Notes under the pieces: model-generated | What the model saw: the letters and a program-made list of their open reading frames with translations, nothing else | Databases searched by the model: none | What the model was told of the DNA's origin: nothing | Shown: positions 30,906 through 44,542 of the stretch, one piece after another | Position numbering within the stretch: the first letter of the stretch is position 1 | How the letters are laid out: every line of letters begins with the position of its first letter | Position numbers and translations under genes: made by a program | Origin: Limonium bicolor | Lineage: Eukaryota; Streptophyta; Magnoliopsida; Caryophyllales; Plumbaginaceae | DNA length: 64,000 nt | Reading direction: 5' to 3' | NCBI GenBank assembly: GCA_023374045.1 | Contig: CM041777.1 | Span: 85,368,300-85,432,299, forward strand

Positions 30906-33900
30906 CACTAAACATTGGCTTAAATGTTCTGCCGTCGTGAAGTGTTTTAACTTCACGCGGTCTATTACACAACGGATTCTGATTAGAGGATCTCAACCAT
31001 ATTGGCGGTTTAGTCCGTAAACCAAGAATTCGCATTGGAGTTATAACTCATAACCGGTTTCGGTCCTGGCCTGTGAGGCTTTTAGGCGTTAATAATTAGC
31101 CATTCACTCATGTTCATTATTTACGTTGTACATTTGAATCACTGGTTCACTAGTTTCTGCTGCGAAACTTTAATAACTGTAGAGCTTAATTACTCCCTTT
31201 TGTTATTCTTACTGTATTGTACATCCCCCAATTGTCACCTTCATCTTGGTAACAATGGTTTCTCAACCGACGCACGGTATCTTTTACCCTGAGCGGATTC
31301 GGTGAGTTTCACAATTTTCATAACAATTTATTGTGTATACCACTATGTATTTCACAATGATTGACTTGTTCGCTTCCGACTTACTGTCGGTTGAGTTTGA
31401 GCTACTACCTAGTGTGTAGTGCTCTCTCAACTATTTACAACCTTCGTGGTATATTCCATACCGCTATTTGGCAGTTAGTGCTACTGTAGTCACTTACTGT
31501 TAATCATGTCTCCACATTTGGTTTTGTACAAGTATTCTTTTATTGGTGCGGCCTTGCATTTCCTATGCATCGGCCATTACAACATTATTCACAATTACAT
31601 GTTTCCAATTCCTAGCTATCCCACTCGATCATTACTGCGCAAGTGCAATACCAAAACACTCAGTCATACAGAGTGCAGAGGCGTAAACTCTTGACAGTAA
31701 ATCCCTTATGCGATTCGCCATGGAATTCGCACTGAGTTCCTCATCACACAGTACCAACCACTGGCTTATTGCCCAGTCTGTTTGACATCACTCATCTTGC
31801 ATCTCCACTGAGTTTAACTCCTAACTGATCTTATCTTTTACGTTTTCGTTTAACAACATTTATACAACGGTCGCTTGGTGCGCACCGTGCTCTTACTTAT
31901 TGTATATCATCCGCTTATATCGTATCTACTGTCACCTCAACTTCCACACATAAATTTACATTATTCATATTATGGTTCACCCCTCATTTGGATGACCACT
32001 GAATGCTCCTTGAGCATCGATCATTCGAGTCACAAGCCGGTATTATTCAGCTCGGTGTTTCACTTTATACACACGTACTACTAAGCTAATTTCTTTTCAT
32101 TAATAACATCGTCCATCCTTAACATATTTCTTGAACCTGATTCACATAACTACCGCTCCTGCGCGTGTCACAATATCGAGAGGTATCCCCACTCTTAATG
32201 CAGTGGTTCGTTTACCACTCTATTCACTTATAAACATAAACTTCTACCATCAGTCGAATTTATGTAACATGTCTTACTTATGGCTTATGAGCCTTGTTTG
32301 CCTTGAGCTGGGCTCATTATAGGCTGTCCACACACATGTACTTCTCTGTACAATTTTACAAGGTCGTTGTATCACGTTTCCTTTCATGGGATGCCCCTTA
32401 GGTTTGTCAGTCCGTCTCCTGACAATTTATGTCTAAACTGGGTGTTAGTTTCAACCCTTATGTTTCTGTCACGTTATTTCGTGCAACAATTGCTGATGCA
32501 AACACCCTTTAAGGGTTTCTCCTGGGTGTTGCTAAGTTATGCCATTACATTTGGCTCACACTTATTGGTACATTCCATTGGCTACGCCTTTCGCGTTTTT
32601 ACTGGTTACTATCTTCTTCTGTGAAGATTAACATTTCCTGGTAGTGTAGGTACTTATTCTGGGAATTCATCCCGTACATTGCACATTAATGTGTCCACAT
32701 TAGGCATCTGCTTGCCAAGTACAGGCTGGGTCACCATTCCAGTTATAATGTTTATCCCTAAGGATCCTTAAGACATATGTGGTGTCTTTACATAACAGTT
32801 TGTGCCCATCGCACTTCCTAACTCTTAAACATTTCCTTGAAAGGAGTTCACTAATGCTTTTAGTCTTGCTAACTTAACTGAATTCTTTAACCTCAACTAT
32901 TCCTTGTAATCCTTAGCTCTCGTTTGATTTATACTGCTGACCGTAGACGGAGTCGACTACTCCCCGTGTTTCGGACTCTACTCGTATACATATATGGGGT
33001 ATCTTTTTGATACATTGCTACTTACCCAACTAACCCATAAGTAGGTCTGTCAGGCCCACATGCTCCTATCGGAGTGCGGTCGTCCCACAAACACAGTTGG
33101 TACACTTGTAGTGTCCGTCACCGCTAGGTGAAGTATTCTGTTGTCAACTCCCTTATATTGTCCCGTGACAATATTCATTCCCTGCTTCCCGAACTTAATC
33201 GAGGGAAAGTTTATCCATTGCTGTATCTTATCAACTGCTCTTGGTTTTACTGGTTTGGTTTTAAAGAAGGTTGGAAAGAAGTGTTGGTTTGAAAGAAAAT
33301 CTGGTTTGAAAAGAAAAGGGTTTGTGAAAATCTGGGTTGAAAGAAAAATTTTCATGGTTTCACAACATCTTCTTACCTTAACCAAGTCTAGCTTCTTGCT
33401 GACTGGTGTACTTACAATCACGGAGGTTAGGCTATTAAGCCCTTCCATGGTCATAGTGGTCTCGTTTAACTTTATGGTACTTTACTAAGTACTTTGTAGT
33501 GATTATAAATTTCCCGAACAGCCCTGTTATAGCAGCACTTGCTATTGGCAAGTGCGCCATGCTAACTGGCTATCAGTTTAACACATACCGGTTGTGGTAT
33601 TGTTTTTACCCGCACTGTCATCAGTGGCCTTGTTGGCCCTCACTGATCTTACTGTCTTGATAATAACTTCTAGGTGACTTCTCACTGTCTTCACATAATA
33701 TCAACTGGGGTGTTTCCCATTCTGGGAGACCCCTTTTACTTAGTATTATATCTCCTTCGTAGCCCGTTCCACGTATTTGTCGTGGTTACTGAGACTTGTC
33801 TCTTGTTTGGGCACTACGTTGTAGTTCCTTTACGGTTGGTATACCGTTGGTGTTTTATTTATCAACTGTGGTTCCGTAGACACTTGTCTCGGGTGTTATT

Positions 33901-34344
33901 AATCCATTTCTTGCCTGTTGCACGGTAGGTGCGTTGCAAGCTGGTTATTCTCGACTGCTCTGCATGTCGACCCAGGTTGCCGGAAATTCTATTCTCCAAT
34001 ACACAAGATCCTTCATTCATTGCTATGAAATGCGGTTAACATTATTCAGATGGAGACCGTCTCCGGGATTCCCAGTTTTCGGGATCTACCGTATGACAGG
34101 TTCACCGTACCCTAAAGGTATTTAATAACAGCCAGATCGGGTATTCCCGAGTAAGAGAGGACTTCCATCTCTCTGGCGTTGTTTCCCAAGTTATATACAG
34201 GGATTGTGGAGGGTGGGATGGATATTGTAGGTTTCCAGTAGCCACTGGTAGTTCCTAACTAGCGTATCTCTCACGCTATCACTCAACCCTTAACCCAAAG
34301 TACTTAAATCCTAACTCGGTACTTCCTAAGCTCGGTAATCAGTC

Positions 34345-34372
34345 ATCAGAGCGATACTTCGCTCTGATACCA
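34345..34372 (-). promoter_or_regulatory. PBS of element D embedded in a hairpin
   Basis: The minus strand reads TGGTATCAGAGC 5 bp from the LTR end (plus 34361-34372). The PBS half TCAGAGC forms one arm of a perfect 10-bp stem, ATCAGAGCGA / TCGCTCTGAT, with a 4-nt loop (34345-34368). Confidence 0.85.
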
Positions 34373-34377
34373 CTTTT

Positions 34378-37300
34378 TGTAACACCCCATCCAACATTAA
34401 CATACTTACAACAAACTGCAGCGGAAGAACATCCTCATCACATTACTTAACTTGTTGGTGTTACACGCCGTTAGCCACCCACGTGGCTAACAAGGCTAAT
34501 ACATACACAATGTACCGGTCTGATGGGCTAAATTCCCGAGCAACTATACATTAGTATCCCTTTCCATTAACAATAACAACAACATACACCTTATCAACTA
34601 TACCGAGTATTATAAACTGGTGCCGACAACAATATCGGTCTTACTACACCTACTGTATACATACACTTAATTGTTTACCCGTACAATGACTACCCGTCCT
34701 ACTCTCGAACGGCTTCCAGCACTTCGTACCTGAAATAGGAAAAGAAGAAAAGGGGTGGCCCCAAGGGGCTCAGCACCTTTGCTGGTATGGTAATCCCGCA
34801 GCCCACATGCTACCGGGCCACGCACAACTAATTGTCGTCTTAGCATGCAGTTGATTATATTTAAATCATGCATGTGACAATAAACACACAACACTTAACA
34901 TTTCGCCTCAATAGGCTCAACAATCGGATAATACATCCTACTTAACAAGTCACCCATGGTTTTCATCATCCCTAGAGTGTTTCTCCTCCAACGGAGCTAC
35001 TTCCTTAATAGACGACACATACCCTTAAATCGGGTTATCCTTAAACGCCTCTTATCACAAACTGGGAATCATATCCATGATCCACACACTCCACATTATA
35101 CAACACACTCCACATTATACAACCTATAACACACACTACATACAACACTTAACAACACTTGGTACGTTTCTACGTACACAACATAATACCGCAATGAATA
35201 CTGCATCACAACAAAACACATAACACAACGGGAATGGTTCGCTTAGGAACCGACCCAAACATCACAAACACACTGGTGAGCCTAGAGAATGTTGCCAGTC
35301 TCATGATAAGCTCGTTATACAATAACACCAACACTCATTACCGTCCTAATAGTTGGACGAGTAACTTAAGTTAAGGCGGTTCGGGTTTGGAGGCCCTAAC
35401 ACACCACACAAACACAGGTTCCCACTAAACCGATCATAGTCAGAATAGGTAAGCTTTGGAGTAAGCTAATGGGAGATCATAACCCGTGAGGGAAACAACC
35501 ATAACAAAGAGAAGGGTAAGGCTAGGAAGGATACCCTCTCCCAAACAACGCGCGACCGGCCAAACCGGATTCCTCACTACTGTTAGTACATACTCACTTT
35601 AGATATTAGTTAGAACCCCACTATGGAGCCTATCACATAACAACACATACAGTATTACAACTGGGTTAAACACACAAGGGAGATCCCTACATTCACATAC
35701 ACATATCACACATTTAACACACCACCGCATAGCCTGGTTAGTACGTCCCATGGTACGGGTCGTTTGCTCCGAATACCGAACTCTCAAGTGGTCCTAGACT
35801 CAGTTAACTAAGGTTAACACTGCTGAGATTAAATGGTATCGGAGTTGAACACGCCACATATATGAATTACTGTAAACTCATTACATGTTTTATCTTACAA
35901 CGTGGCAAACATACAGAAAAACACATTGGCATACAAGCCGGTGTAATCCGGTAGGACGCAGGTTGCAAGAAAACCATACCTGTCACCGGAGTCCACTTAT
36001 CCTGTCCATATTTGTTCCTCGAGCAATTCTCGAACAACTGTTAACATCACACGTGTTTTCATTAACATCGGGGTTTGCTTGATCATTTAATGTCAATGCT
36101 TAATTTTTCCCCGTTAACTTAGTTACATAACTTAACATTTTTAACTTGTTTTACTCTTACACTTTGATACAACTTTTCACCCACCTATTCGCCATTTAAA
36201 CTCACCTAACATGTCCTCAACATTCTTATAACATCATTACCTACCAATCCCCATCAGTACACATTTTCATAACCTTAAACAACATCTTTGGTCCGACCGA
36301 CCCACCGACCGACCCACAGCTGGGTCGGTCCATTACAGACCCCTTTTACTTCCTCATACATGCCCGTCCGACCCACGTCCGACCCACCATTCTGGGTCGG
36401 TCCATGTGCGAACATTTTTCCACCTTTGAAACTTGACCGACCGACCCATGTCCGACCCACCCTGGGTCGGACCATTACCGAACACTTCCTAACATTTTAC
36501 AGAGGCTCGACCGACCCACAAACTGGGTCGGCCCCTGGGTCGGTCGCCTCCTAAACTTACCCAAACTTTGTCAAATCTTCACCAAACTTCTCCTAAGGCC
36601 TCTTAATGTGTTCTAACATCATTTGGCACTTCAAACACACCCTTAGGATATTCTTAAACACTCACAAAACTATTTTTCCTAATTCCTTAAACCTTTACTT
36701 ATATCTCCACAAAATTCCTAACACTTACAATGTTTTCTCCTTATGATTCCTAGGTGGCATTTCACCTATAATGACCACAATACCAAGGTGTTTCCTCTAC
36801 ACCTTATCATCATCCCTCAACTTCTTTTCTTACTAACTAAATCTCCTTTTCACATCATACCCAAACATCACTTGTTCCTTGAACACTAACCTTACCTAAA
36901 CCTTAAACAACTCCTCCAAGACTTACACACATCCACTAAACACACATTGAATTCCTAGAACTTCAAAGACAACACCTAAATCCTTGCATCACTCTAAGTC
37001 ACTTTAATACATGTTTTTCTTCTCTAGTAATCATTCATTCACCTTTGCCCCTCCCTAGTTCACCAACCTCACATTAAACACTTAAAACTTCTTACACATT
37101 TCCCAAATTTGGCCATAGCTTCTCTAGTATATACTCACATCCAACCACTTAGGTTTTTACCTTATTTCACTCAAAACACCTAAAATCCATCAAACACATC
37201 TTTATACACAAACTTCACACATTAAGCACTACATCACAATATAGTGCATAACTTAAATTGCTTGGCACTTAGGCCCTTAAATAACATGGCTCTTAGGCCC

Positions 37301-38949
37301 TTAAATTGCATAACCTTAAACACTGAATTTCCCACATAAATATGCCTTTGACCTGCAAATACATACACCAAAACATATGTTCTTTTACTAGTCTCCTTGA
37401 GAACATTTTGCTAGGTCACTCACCATTGGCTCCTTAGGTATTTTATCAAGCAAGTCAAGCTCATTTTCCTAAGGCACTTAAACTACATTGAGATAGTTTG
37501 TTTACCTCTTTTTCCTCACAAATTTCTTCTTGGTTCCTTGTAAACCGGTGGGGTGTTTGGTTGTTTGTCAACTTCTAAACATTATACAAACAACATAATG
37601 AGTATTCAAGCATTATGCTTCATCTCATTGTAAACCCTAGTTACACATATTGTTTTAACACATTAAGGTAATTGTTTTACCTTGGAATTGGAAGAGAACT
37701 TGAATAAGTATCAAGAGAGGACTCCTCCTAGCCCTTGGAAGATTCAAATGAAGCTAAAACAAGCAAGATAAATACACCATTGTGAGGTGAATTTTCGGAC
37801 AACATAAAACATGGAGGAAACATGGATTTTCTTTGAGTTTCCTTACCTTGAAGCAAAGGAGAACATGAATATGTGAAAAGATGGGCTCAAGCTCCTTCAA
37901 TGGTGAATCTTCATGGCACCAAAATGGAGTTCTTGAAGATTTGAAAAGATAGAAGTGTAGAGCTTGGTCTAACTAAGACAAATATAGTCTTAGAATTTGA
38001 TTTGGAGCATGGAGTTGGATTTGGCAAAGAAATGAAGATGGAGAAGAGAGGTTGCCATAGCAAACCGTGAAAGAGAGAAAGAAGAAAGGTAGAAGACGGT
38101 GGGAAGTGAAGGAAATGAGAGAATGAGTTTGGAGTCTACTTAGAAGATATTTATGTACTAAAGTAACTTTCTTCTTTTTACTTTCTTTTCCTTCCTTCCT
38201 TTAATTGATTTCACATGGTGGTGACTCACCATACTAAAAACCGGCCACCATTATGCTAGGAGGGCATACTAGTCTTTGTTGACCAATTTAATTACTTATA
38301 ACATTATATGTTACAAACTAGTTATAAAAAATCACTATTCACCTATAACAAGGCACATAGAAGTGAAATTTTTGATTTCCCACTAATATGGCCACCCAAA
38401 TGTGATACTATATAGTACACATGTTAATTAAAGAGTAATGATGGACATTTAGCCATTCAAAACTCATTTACAAGACAATTTTTCAAAAACGTGCTTTAAG
38501 ACTCCTTAAAGCACATTTTGTGTTTTAACTTGTTTTCAAGCTTGGTTTTCTTTAGTAATTGATTTAATATGTTCATTAACATATAAAAAGGTATAGGTGT
38601 GACCATTAGGTCTTACACATTCATCCCAAGCTTAGAGCACATTTTTGCTCTTATTGACTTTAAGGTATTACCTTGTGTTTTGTGTTTGGTTTCATTGTCT
38701 ACCAAAGTTTCCTAAGGACTTATTTAGCCTTATTAAATCATAATTAAATGTTATCAAGTCTTGGTAGGCTCTTTGGGTCCTAACCAAGTTCACTCATAGC
38801 TTAGAGCATGTTTTTGCTCAAACTGTGTCTTAACGCTTTATTGCATTTATTATGGTTTATATTGTTCACTGATGTTACTAAGGCACTTTTTAGCCTTTAC
38901 ATACCATAATTTGATATTTAAACCACATATCAAGGTTTGGGGTATTTCA
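34378..38949 (-). repeat. 5' LTR of element D (4.57 kb)
   Basis: Partner of 24944-29526, same landmarks: GGGTCGGTC island at 36290-36545 and inverted repeat at about 38486-38522. Long ORF candidates inside both LTRs differ between the copies and are not coding. Confidence 0.93.
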
Positions 38950-41900
38950 ATGTCAACTCGGGACCAGTGTTAGATACGAGAGCGGCGTTAAAAAGGCCAA
39001 TGCTCCATATACAAGTCTCAGATAATATATATATCTTATTATCCTAATGCTACAACGTTTACTTACGTTCCTTATATTACACATATAAGATAGCATCATT
39101 GCCGCTAGTTCGTTTTATAATATGTTCATATATACGAACTGTACTGTTATCGTTCAACAGTAATAATAATAAGCAGCATTAATATACAACTCAAGCATAT
39201 TAATTCACACAAGCAGACATTCAATCTTATCACAGATTTTCACACAATGTCTGAACTGAGGAAATCCTCAGAGACAATCAAGCCACATAAATAACATACC
39301 GTTCACCCGGATTGTATTACGGTGGAGTATGAATCAGCTAAAATCTCTGGAGATCCTCGAGACGCCACTAATCAATCTATTAATATGCATCACATTATGC
39401 ATCAGCATCTCATATTAACAATACACTACGGCACCCCGTACCGTTATAAATCTACCCCGGTTTATTCCCCGCTGTTAACTAATAACGTTTGTCGGGTTTT
39501 CGGTTTAACTCGGGATTTAGGAAAAACGCTATATCACATGCGTGGTTACGTCGAGTATGTTAATACACTTAACTTTAAACGTTTATTATCGCATGTAGTC
39601 TAATATACCTTGTATATGATATAGTTTATCATTATATTGCACGTATAATCTTAATCATGTATTATACATCTCACCTTAGTATTTATTTTTCTAAGGTTAG
39701 TTTTTCCAAGTGTAATGTTGTATAATTCATATGTACAAATACTTTGAATTATATAAATCCTTATTATTTTATGTACACTCTTAACATTAGAATTCCATAT
39801 CCAATGTTTATAATTCTTTTCCCTTTATCTCGTATCATTTCAATTATGGTAGTATATAGTTATTGTACTATATTATATTTTCCACACTATAACATATATT
39901 TATTTATATATATGCATTATAGGACTATTTATTATATGGTAAGTCATTGTAATATATATTCATTCTTTTTAATGAATACCTCTTATATTAAATGTTATAG
40001 CTCTTATAACATTAAAAATCATATTATAAATTTCATTAAAAAATGTTAATATTTTCGAACAGCACCTATATTTCTCAAATATTTACAAAATCCTCCACAT
40101 ATCTTATACAATGATTATAGTTATATAATATATATTTTGACATTTATGTCATTAAAACAATTATAACCTATAGTTATAATTTCTCCAAAATACCGAACAG
40201 ACCTCATGGTCTATTTAAATTTAATTTCCACCACTTAACTTTCTATATTCACCAATTTACCCCATTTTTTACATATAGTTTCTAATATCACCAAATCTTA
40301 TATATACATATATCTTCATAAAACCTTATATAATTCCAAAAATTACCAAACTATACCAAAAGGTTATAAATATCATTACTAACCTTATATTTTCTCTAAA
40401 TCTCGGTTTTACCCATTTGTAACAATGTTATGAAATATCTTATATCATACTTAGATAATTCATATAAACTCCAAGTTTACCCAAATCAACTTCTAAAAAT
40501 TCCTAATAATCTAAGGTTTGTACTAGACTCCATTTAGTACCCCTAGTTTTCGGAAATCACAATATCACCCCAAGACTTATAAATCTTTTACAATTTAGTT
40601 ACTATCTTATTATAAGGTAGTATTTTAATTCCTTAAATTCTCCAAACTTGGTCAAAGACTACTATATAGTCACTTTGACTTCTAATACCAAATTGGACCC
40701 AAACCTTTCGGTAATTACAAAACATAACCTATAGTTTTCTATTTTTACAATTTTGTCACAAAGCTTCGTAAAATGTTATAATTTTTATTAAATTCATTTA
40801 AAAACTCTAAGTTCCTCTAAATTAAGCCCACGGCTTAATATTTTGTTAGTAATTACCGTTTGACCCCAAACTTAATTGTATAAGCATAAACTTAAATAAA
40901 TAAGCTTTAAACTTAAATTAAAATGGCCTAATGTACATGGCCTTATTACAAACATTAGCTTATAAAATGAATTACACATAAAATGCCCAAAAGTACTATA
41001 AACTCTCGGCCTTGCACATATGTTTTCCTTATTTACCAATTTTCCACAAAATGTCTTAAATTTGACAATTATGCTTATTAATTAGTTATAAAATTTATTA
41101 AATCATTCCTTAATCACCTAAGGTCAAAATAAGACCTATAAACCTTGTTCACTCACGGCACAATACATATATATATGTATAATTACATATTAATATACCA
41201 AGTGAAGGTTTAATTAAGGCCTTGTTTGGCCACGGCCTGCTTAGGATAAAGTTTCCACAGCACCATTTACATGTTTTTACACAACAATTAAAGCATGGTT
41301 TGCCTCCAAGCAAGACCTAACCATAAGAAGTGTTTAATGTAATTTTTAAGGTAAGATTTACCTTAGAATACCAAGGTATGTATAAGTTGTCTTCGGCCTA
41401 TAATTACAGTAGGTAAAGATCATCAAAACAGCTACTAAAACCAAGCTTTAAACTGGTATAACTCAGATTAGAAGATGGCTAATCTTTACCTTGATTAAAA
41501 TGCCAAAAATGGTGTTTTTGGCTTGGATCTGGTTATACCATGAAGCTCGTGATATACAACTGAATAATCATGTTAAGATGAAGATTATAAGCTAGGAAAC
41601 AAAGTTTCATAACCAGATTTGAAGGGAATCAAAAGATATGAGCTTAAAGCACATTTTTGTACCTTAAGAACAAGATTAGCTTTCTCCACCTTCTTCCCTT
41701 GTTAGTGACGAGATATACCCTCCATTTAACCTCCAAAACAACCTAAGAACATTGATGGAAATGGTTGATGCTTTGCTCCATTGAAAGAGGTAAGAATTGT
41801 GAAGAAAATGAACATTTAATGACTAATTAAGCTTACCTAGATCAATTGGTGTTCACCTCTGTTCTTGGTGACTTACCCACGTTTTTGGAGAAGCAAAGGG

Positions 41901-42629
41901 AGGATAGGAAGGGCTGTTGTCGGCAGGGAAGGCAGCAATTGAAGAATAAGTGAGCTAATTGCCTTATAAGTTAATTAATGACTTAATTAACTACTTTTTC
42001 AAATAGTAATTGGTGACTCATTATAACAGCTGTATAACTGAGTGGAGATTGATGAATGAGTGGGTATTACAGCTGGCTGAAGTCGGCAGCAATTAACCAA
42101 GGCAATAGGTGAGCTTTGATCATGGCTAAAGGTAAGTTAAGTAATTATGTGTTATTTTCGGGTACTATTCATACTAAACTGTCAATTTTGGATTTTTATT
42201 TTCAAACTTGGATTTAGACTTTAAAATATAGTCTACTATGTCAAATTAATAATTTAAATGACATACTCCAGTCTTTAAAATGACAAAAAGTCATTATCTT
42301 GGAGCTCATACACAAAAACGTGCGTTAAGGTGTTTTAGAGCACATTTTGTGTCACAGGGTGTTTCTGAGCTTAGTTTTCTTTGAGAATAGTTTTTTTGTG
42401 TTCCTTACTTCATTATAATGTTTAGGAATCCACTTTGGATCCTTTTTGAGGTCATACAATCTTTATGGTGCTTTAAAGCACATTTTTGGCCTTACCGATC
42501 TTAAAGCATGTTTTGCCTTGTTGAGATCTTTTAGATTGTTCCCCAATAGTATTTAGATGTTTATTAGCCATCTTAGATCATTAGTAGATCATTTAATTAA
42601 GTTTTTAAGGTTAGGGGTATTTCATCTAA

Positions 42630-44542
42630 ACTCTATTTGTGATGCATGTTGTAAAGGAAAAATGCACTCCTTGCCCTATCCCACATCCCCCTCTACTTCT
42701 GCTGCTGTTTTTGACTTGATGTTTATGGATGTTTGGGGTCCTACACCCACAGTTGCTTCTGATGGGTCTAATTACTTTCTGTCTATAGTGGATGACTTCA
42801 CTAAATACCTATGGATATTTCCTATTGCTGCCAAATCTAGTGTGGCTACTGTTGTGCTGGATTTTATCAGGTTTATTAAGACTCAGTTTTCGAAAACAGT
42901 GCGTGCTATTCAGACCGATGGTGGTACTGAATTCAAGCCCTTAATTCCTATTTTTCAGGCTCAAGGTATCAATCACAGACTTTCCTGCCCCTATGCTCAC
43001 AGCCAAAATGGCAGTATTGAGTGTAGACACCGCTCTATTGTTGACAAGGGGCTTGCTATACTTGCTCATGCCTCTGTTCCCCTCTCCTATTGGGACAAAG
43101 CCTTCTCCACTGCTGTTTGTCTCATTAATCGCACTCCCATGGCGGCTCTTGCCTTTAAAACCCCATTTGAAGCCCTCTATAACCGCCCACCTGATTTCTC
43201 CATACTTAAAGTTTTTGGGTGTGCTTGTTGGCCCAACCTCAGGCCCTACAATCAACACAAGATGGCCTTTCGCACCACTCTATGTGTCTTTCTTGGTTAC
43301 AGTTCACACCACAAAGGTTACATCTGCCTAGATCACCTTTCTAATAGTGTATATATTTCTAGGAATGTTATCTTTGATGAACTTAAATATCCCTTTCAGT
43401 CTACTTCAGCTACCCTATCCTCACCTTCCCCTACTGCCCACTTGCCTACTATTCATGTTCCCAGCTTACCATCATCATCCAACCCCTCATTACAATCCCC
43501 TGCACCAGACACTCCACAAAATTCCCCTATGCCATCTCCACCCACTTCTCCCTCCCACTCTCCCTCTGCTCAATCCGACTCCTCAGTCAGCCCTAATTCT
43601 GACTCTTTAACACCCTCATCTGCCTCCTCACCCAGCCCCTCACCACCTCCACTAATTCACCCTATGACCACCAGATCCAGAAACAACATCATTACACCTC
43701 TTCTTCGGACTGATGGGACCATTCCGTGGCCCCAAACTCATTCCACATCTGATGTCCCTGATTCTCCCTCCTACACTCAAGCTGTCAAATATCCTGAATG
43801 GCGATCTGCCATAGCTCAGGAGTATGAAGCTCTAGTCCACAATCACACCTGGACTCTTGTCTCAGCCCCTCCAAATACTCCTATTCTAGGGGTCAAATGG
43901 GTTCTTAAAACCAAATACTCAGCTGATGGCTCTATTGAATGTCATAAGGCCCGATTGGTGGCCAAGGGCTACACTCAGACTCACGGGATTGACTACTTTG
44001 ACACCTTCAGCCCAGTCATAAAACCTACAACGGTTCGTCTTATTTTATCTATAGCATGCACTAAAAACTGGCCCAACCGCCAGTTGGACATCCAGAACGC
44101 ATTCTTACATGGGGATCTCTCTGAGACAGTCTATATGTCCCAACCTCCAGGGTTTAAGGTCACCTCTCGCCCTAACCTGGTGTGTAAGCTGCAGAAAGCC
44201 ATATACGGCCTCAAGCAAGCCCCACGGGCCTGGTATTCCAAACTGTCTGATTCTCTCATTAGCATGGGTTTCACTGGTTCTAAAGCCGACACCTCTCTCT
44301 TTATCTACAACTCCTATGGTGAATCAGTTTTTGTACTTATATATGTCGATGACCTAATTTTTACCGGCAGCTCATCTGCGCGTCTCTCTTGGTTTCTCAA
44401 CCGCCTATCTACCCTTTTTCCGGTAAAAGACATGGGAAACTTGCATTACTTTCTCGACATACAGGTTGAGCGCAATCACCAATGTCTATACCTATCACAA
44501 ACTAAATACATACAAGATATACTCAACAAAGCAAACGTGTAA
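42630..44542 (+). pseudogene. Copia integrase and reverse transcriptase
   Basis: Resumes after the TSD of C with CDACCKGKMHSLPYP (end of GAG-pre-integrase). The integrase core shows the D,D35E triad in LMFMDVWGP, IQTDGGTEF and NGSIECRHR. A Pro/Ser-rich linker (about 43400-43640) precedes the RT: WVLKTKYSADGSIECHKARL, VAKGYTQTHGIDYFDTFSPV, QLDIQNAFLHGDLSETVYM, KAIYGLKQAPRAWY and the catalytic VLIYVDDLIFTG. The long ORF in the window begins 70 bp earlier, in LTR C, so its first residues are not copia. A stop at 44540-44542 follows a small deletion after DILNKANV, and the frame changes. Domain order PR-IN-RT-RH is copia-type. Confidence 0.92.

Larger units (their letters stand above)
29527..34377 (-). 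other. Interior of element D, no recognisable coding region
   Basis: Short ORFs occur on both strands, but none shows gag, protease, integrase, reverse transcriptase or RNase H motifs. The longest minus-strand ORF (33050-33454, 134 aa) has ordinary composition and no motif I recognise. Two polypurine/hairpin modules lie at 29527-29566 and 30868-30905. CA-rich stretches (about 30540-30860) dominate the left part. Confidence 0.7.
24944..38949 (-). mobile_element. Long-LTR retrotransposon 'D' (LARD-like), 14.0 kb, minus orientation, nested in C
   Basis: Two near-identical direct repeats of about 4.58 kb flank a 4.85-kb interior. The whole is bounded by the 5-bp TSD ATGTC (24939-24943 and 38950-38954). 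LTRs run TGAAATACCCC...GGGGTGTTACA on the minus strand, with an initiator tRNA-Met PBS next to the 5' LTR and a TTTTAAGGGGGGTAGAT polypurine tract next to the 3' LTR. No gag or pol domain can be read in the interior on either strand, so it fits a large retrotransposon derivative. The PPT, with its adjoining GTTCGAGGACGAA-like sequence, resembles Tekay/Del chromoviruses, which suggests that lineage as helper. Confidence 0.93.
23696..42624 (-). mobile_element. Solo LTR 'C', ~4.9 kb, minus orientation, split by element D
   Basis: The ends TGTAACACCCC (23696) and GGGGTATTTCA (42624) are the same LTR ends seen in D, and a 5-bp TSD, TCTAA, flanks them (23691-23695, 42625-42629). Subtracting D and its TSD leaves about 4.92 kb, close to one LTR of D. 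The right part carries the same near-terminal TTAAAGCACATTTT-type motifs as D's LTR, although the sequences are otherwise well diverged. No PBS, PPT or coding region is visible, so it is best read as a solo LTR. ORFs inside (for example 39322-39603) have no recognisable content. Confidence 0.85.

Noticed and set aside
30132..33928. Several ORFs of 60-134 codons in the D interior
   Set aside because: No retroviral domain on either strand, and the ORFs have no consistent strand or spacing.
39322..40049. ORFs in the right part of LTR C
   Set aside because: AT-rich, Tyr/Ile/His-rich translations without motifs, within a solo LTR.
42941..43610. Extra ORFs on both strands over the integrase region
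   Set aside because: Shadows of the copia pol frame, which has clear catalytic motifs.
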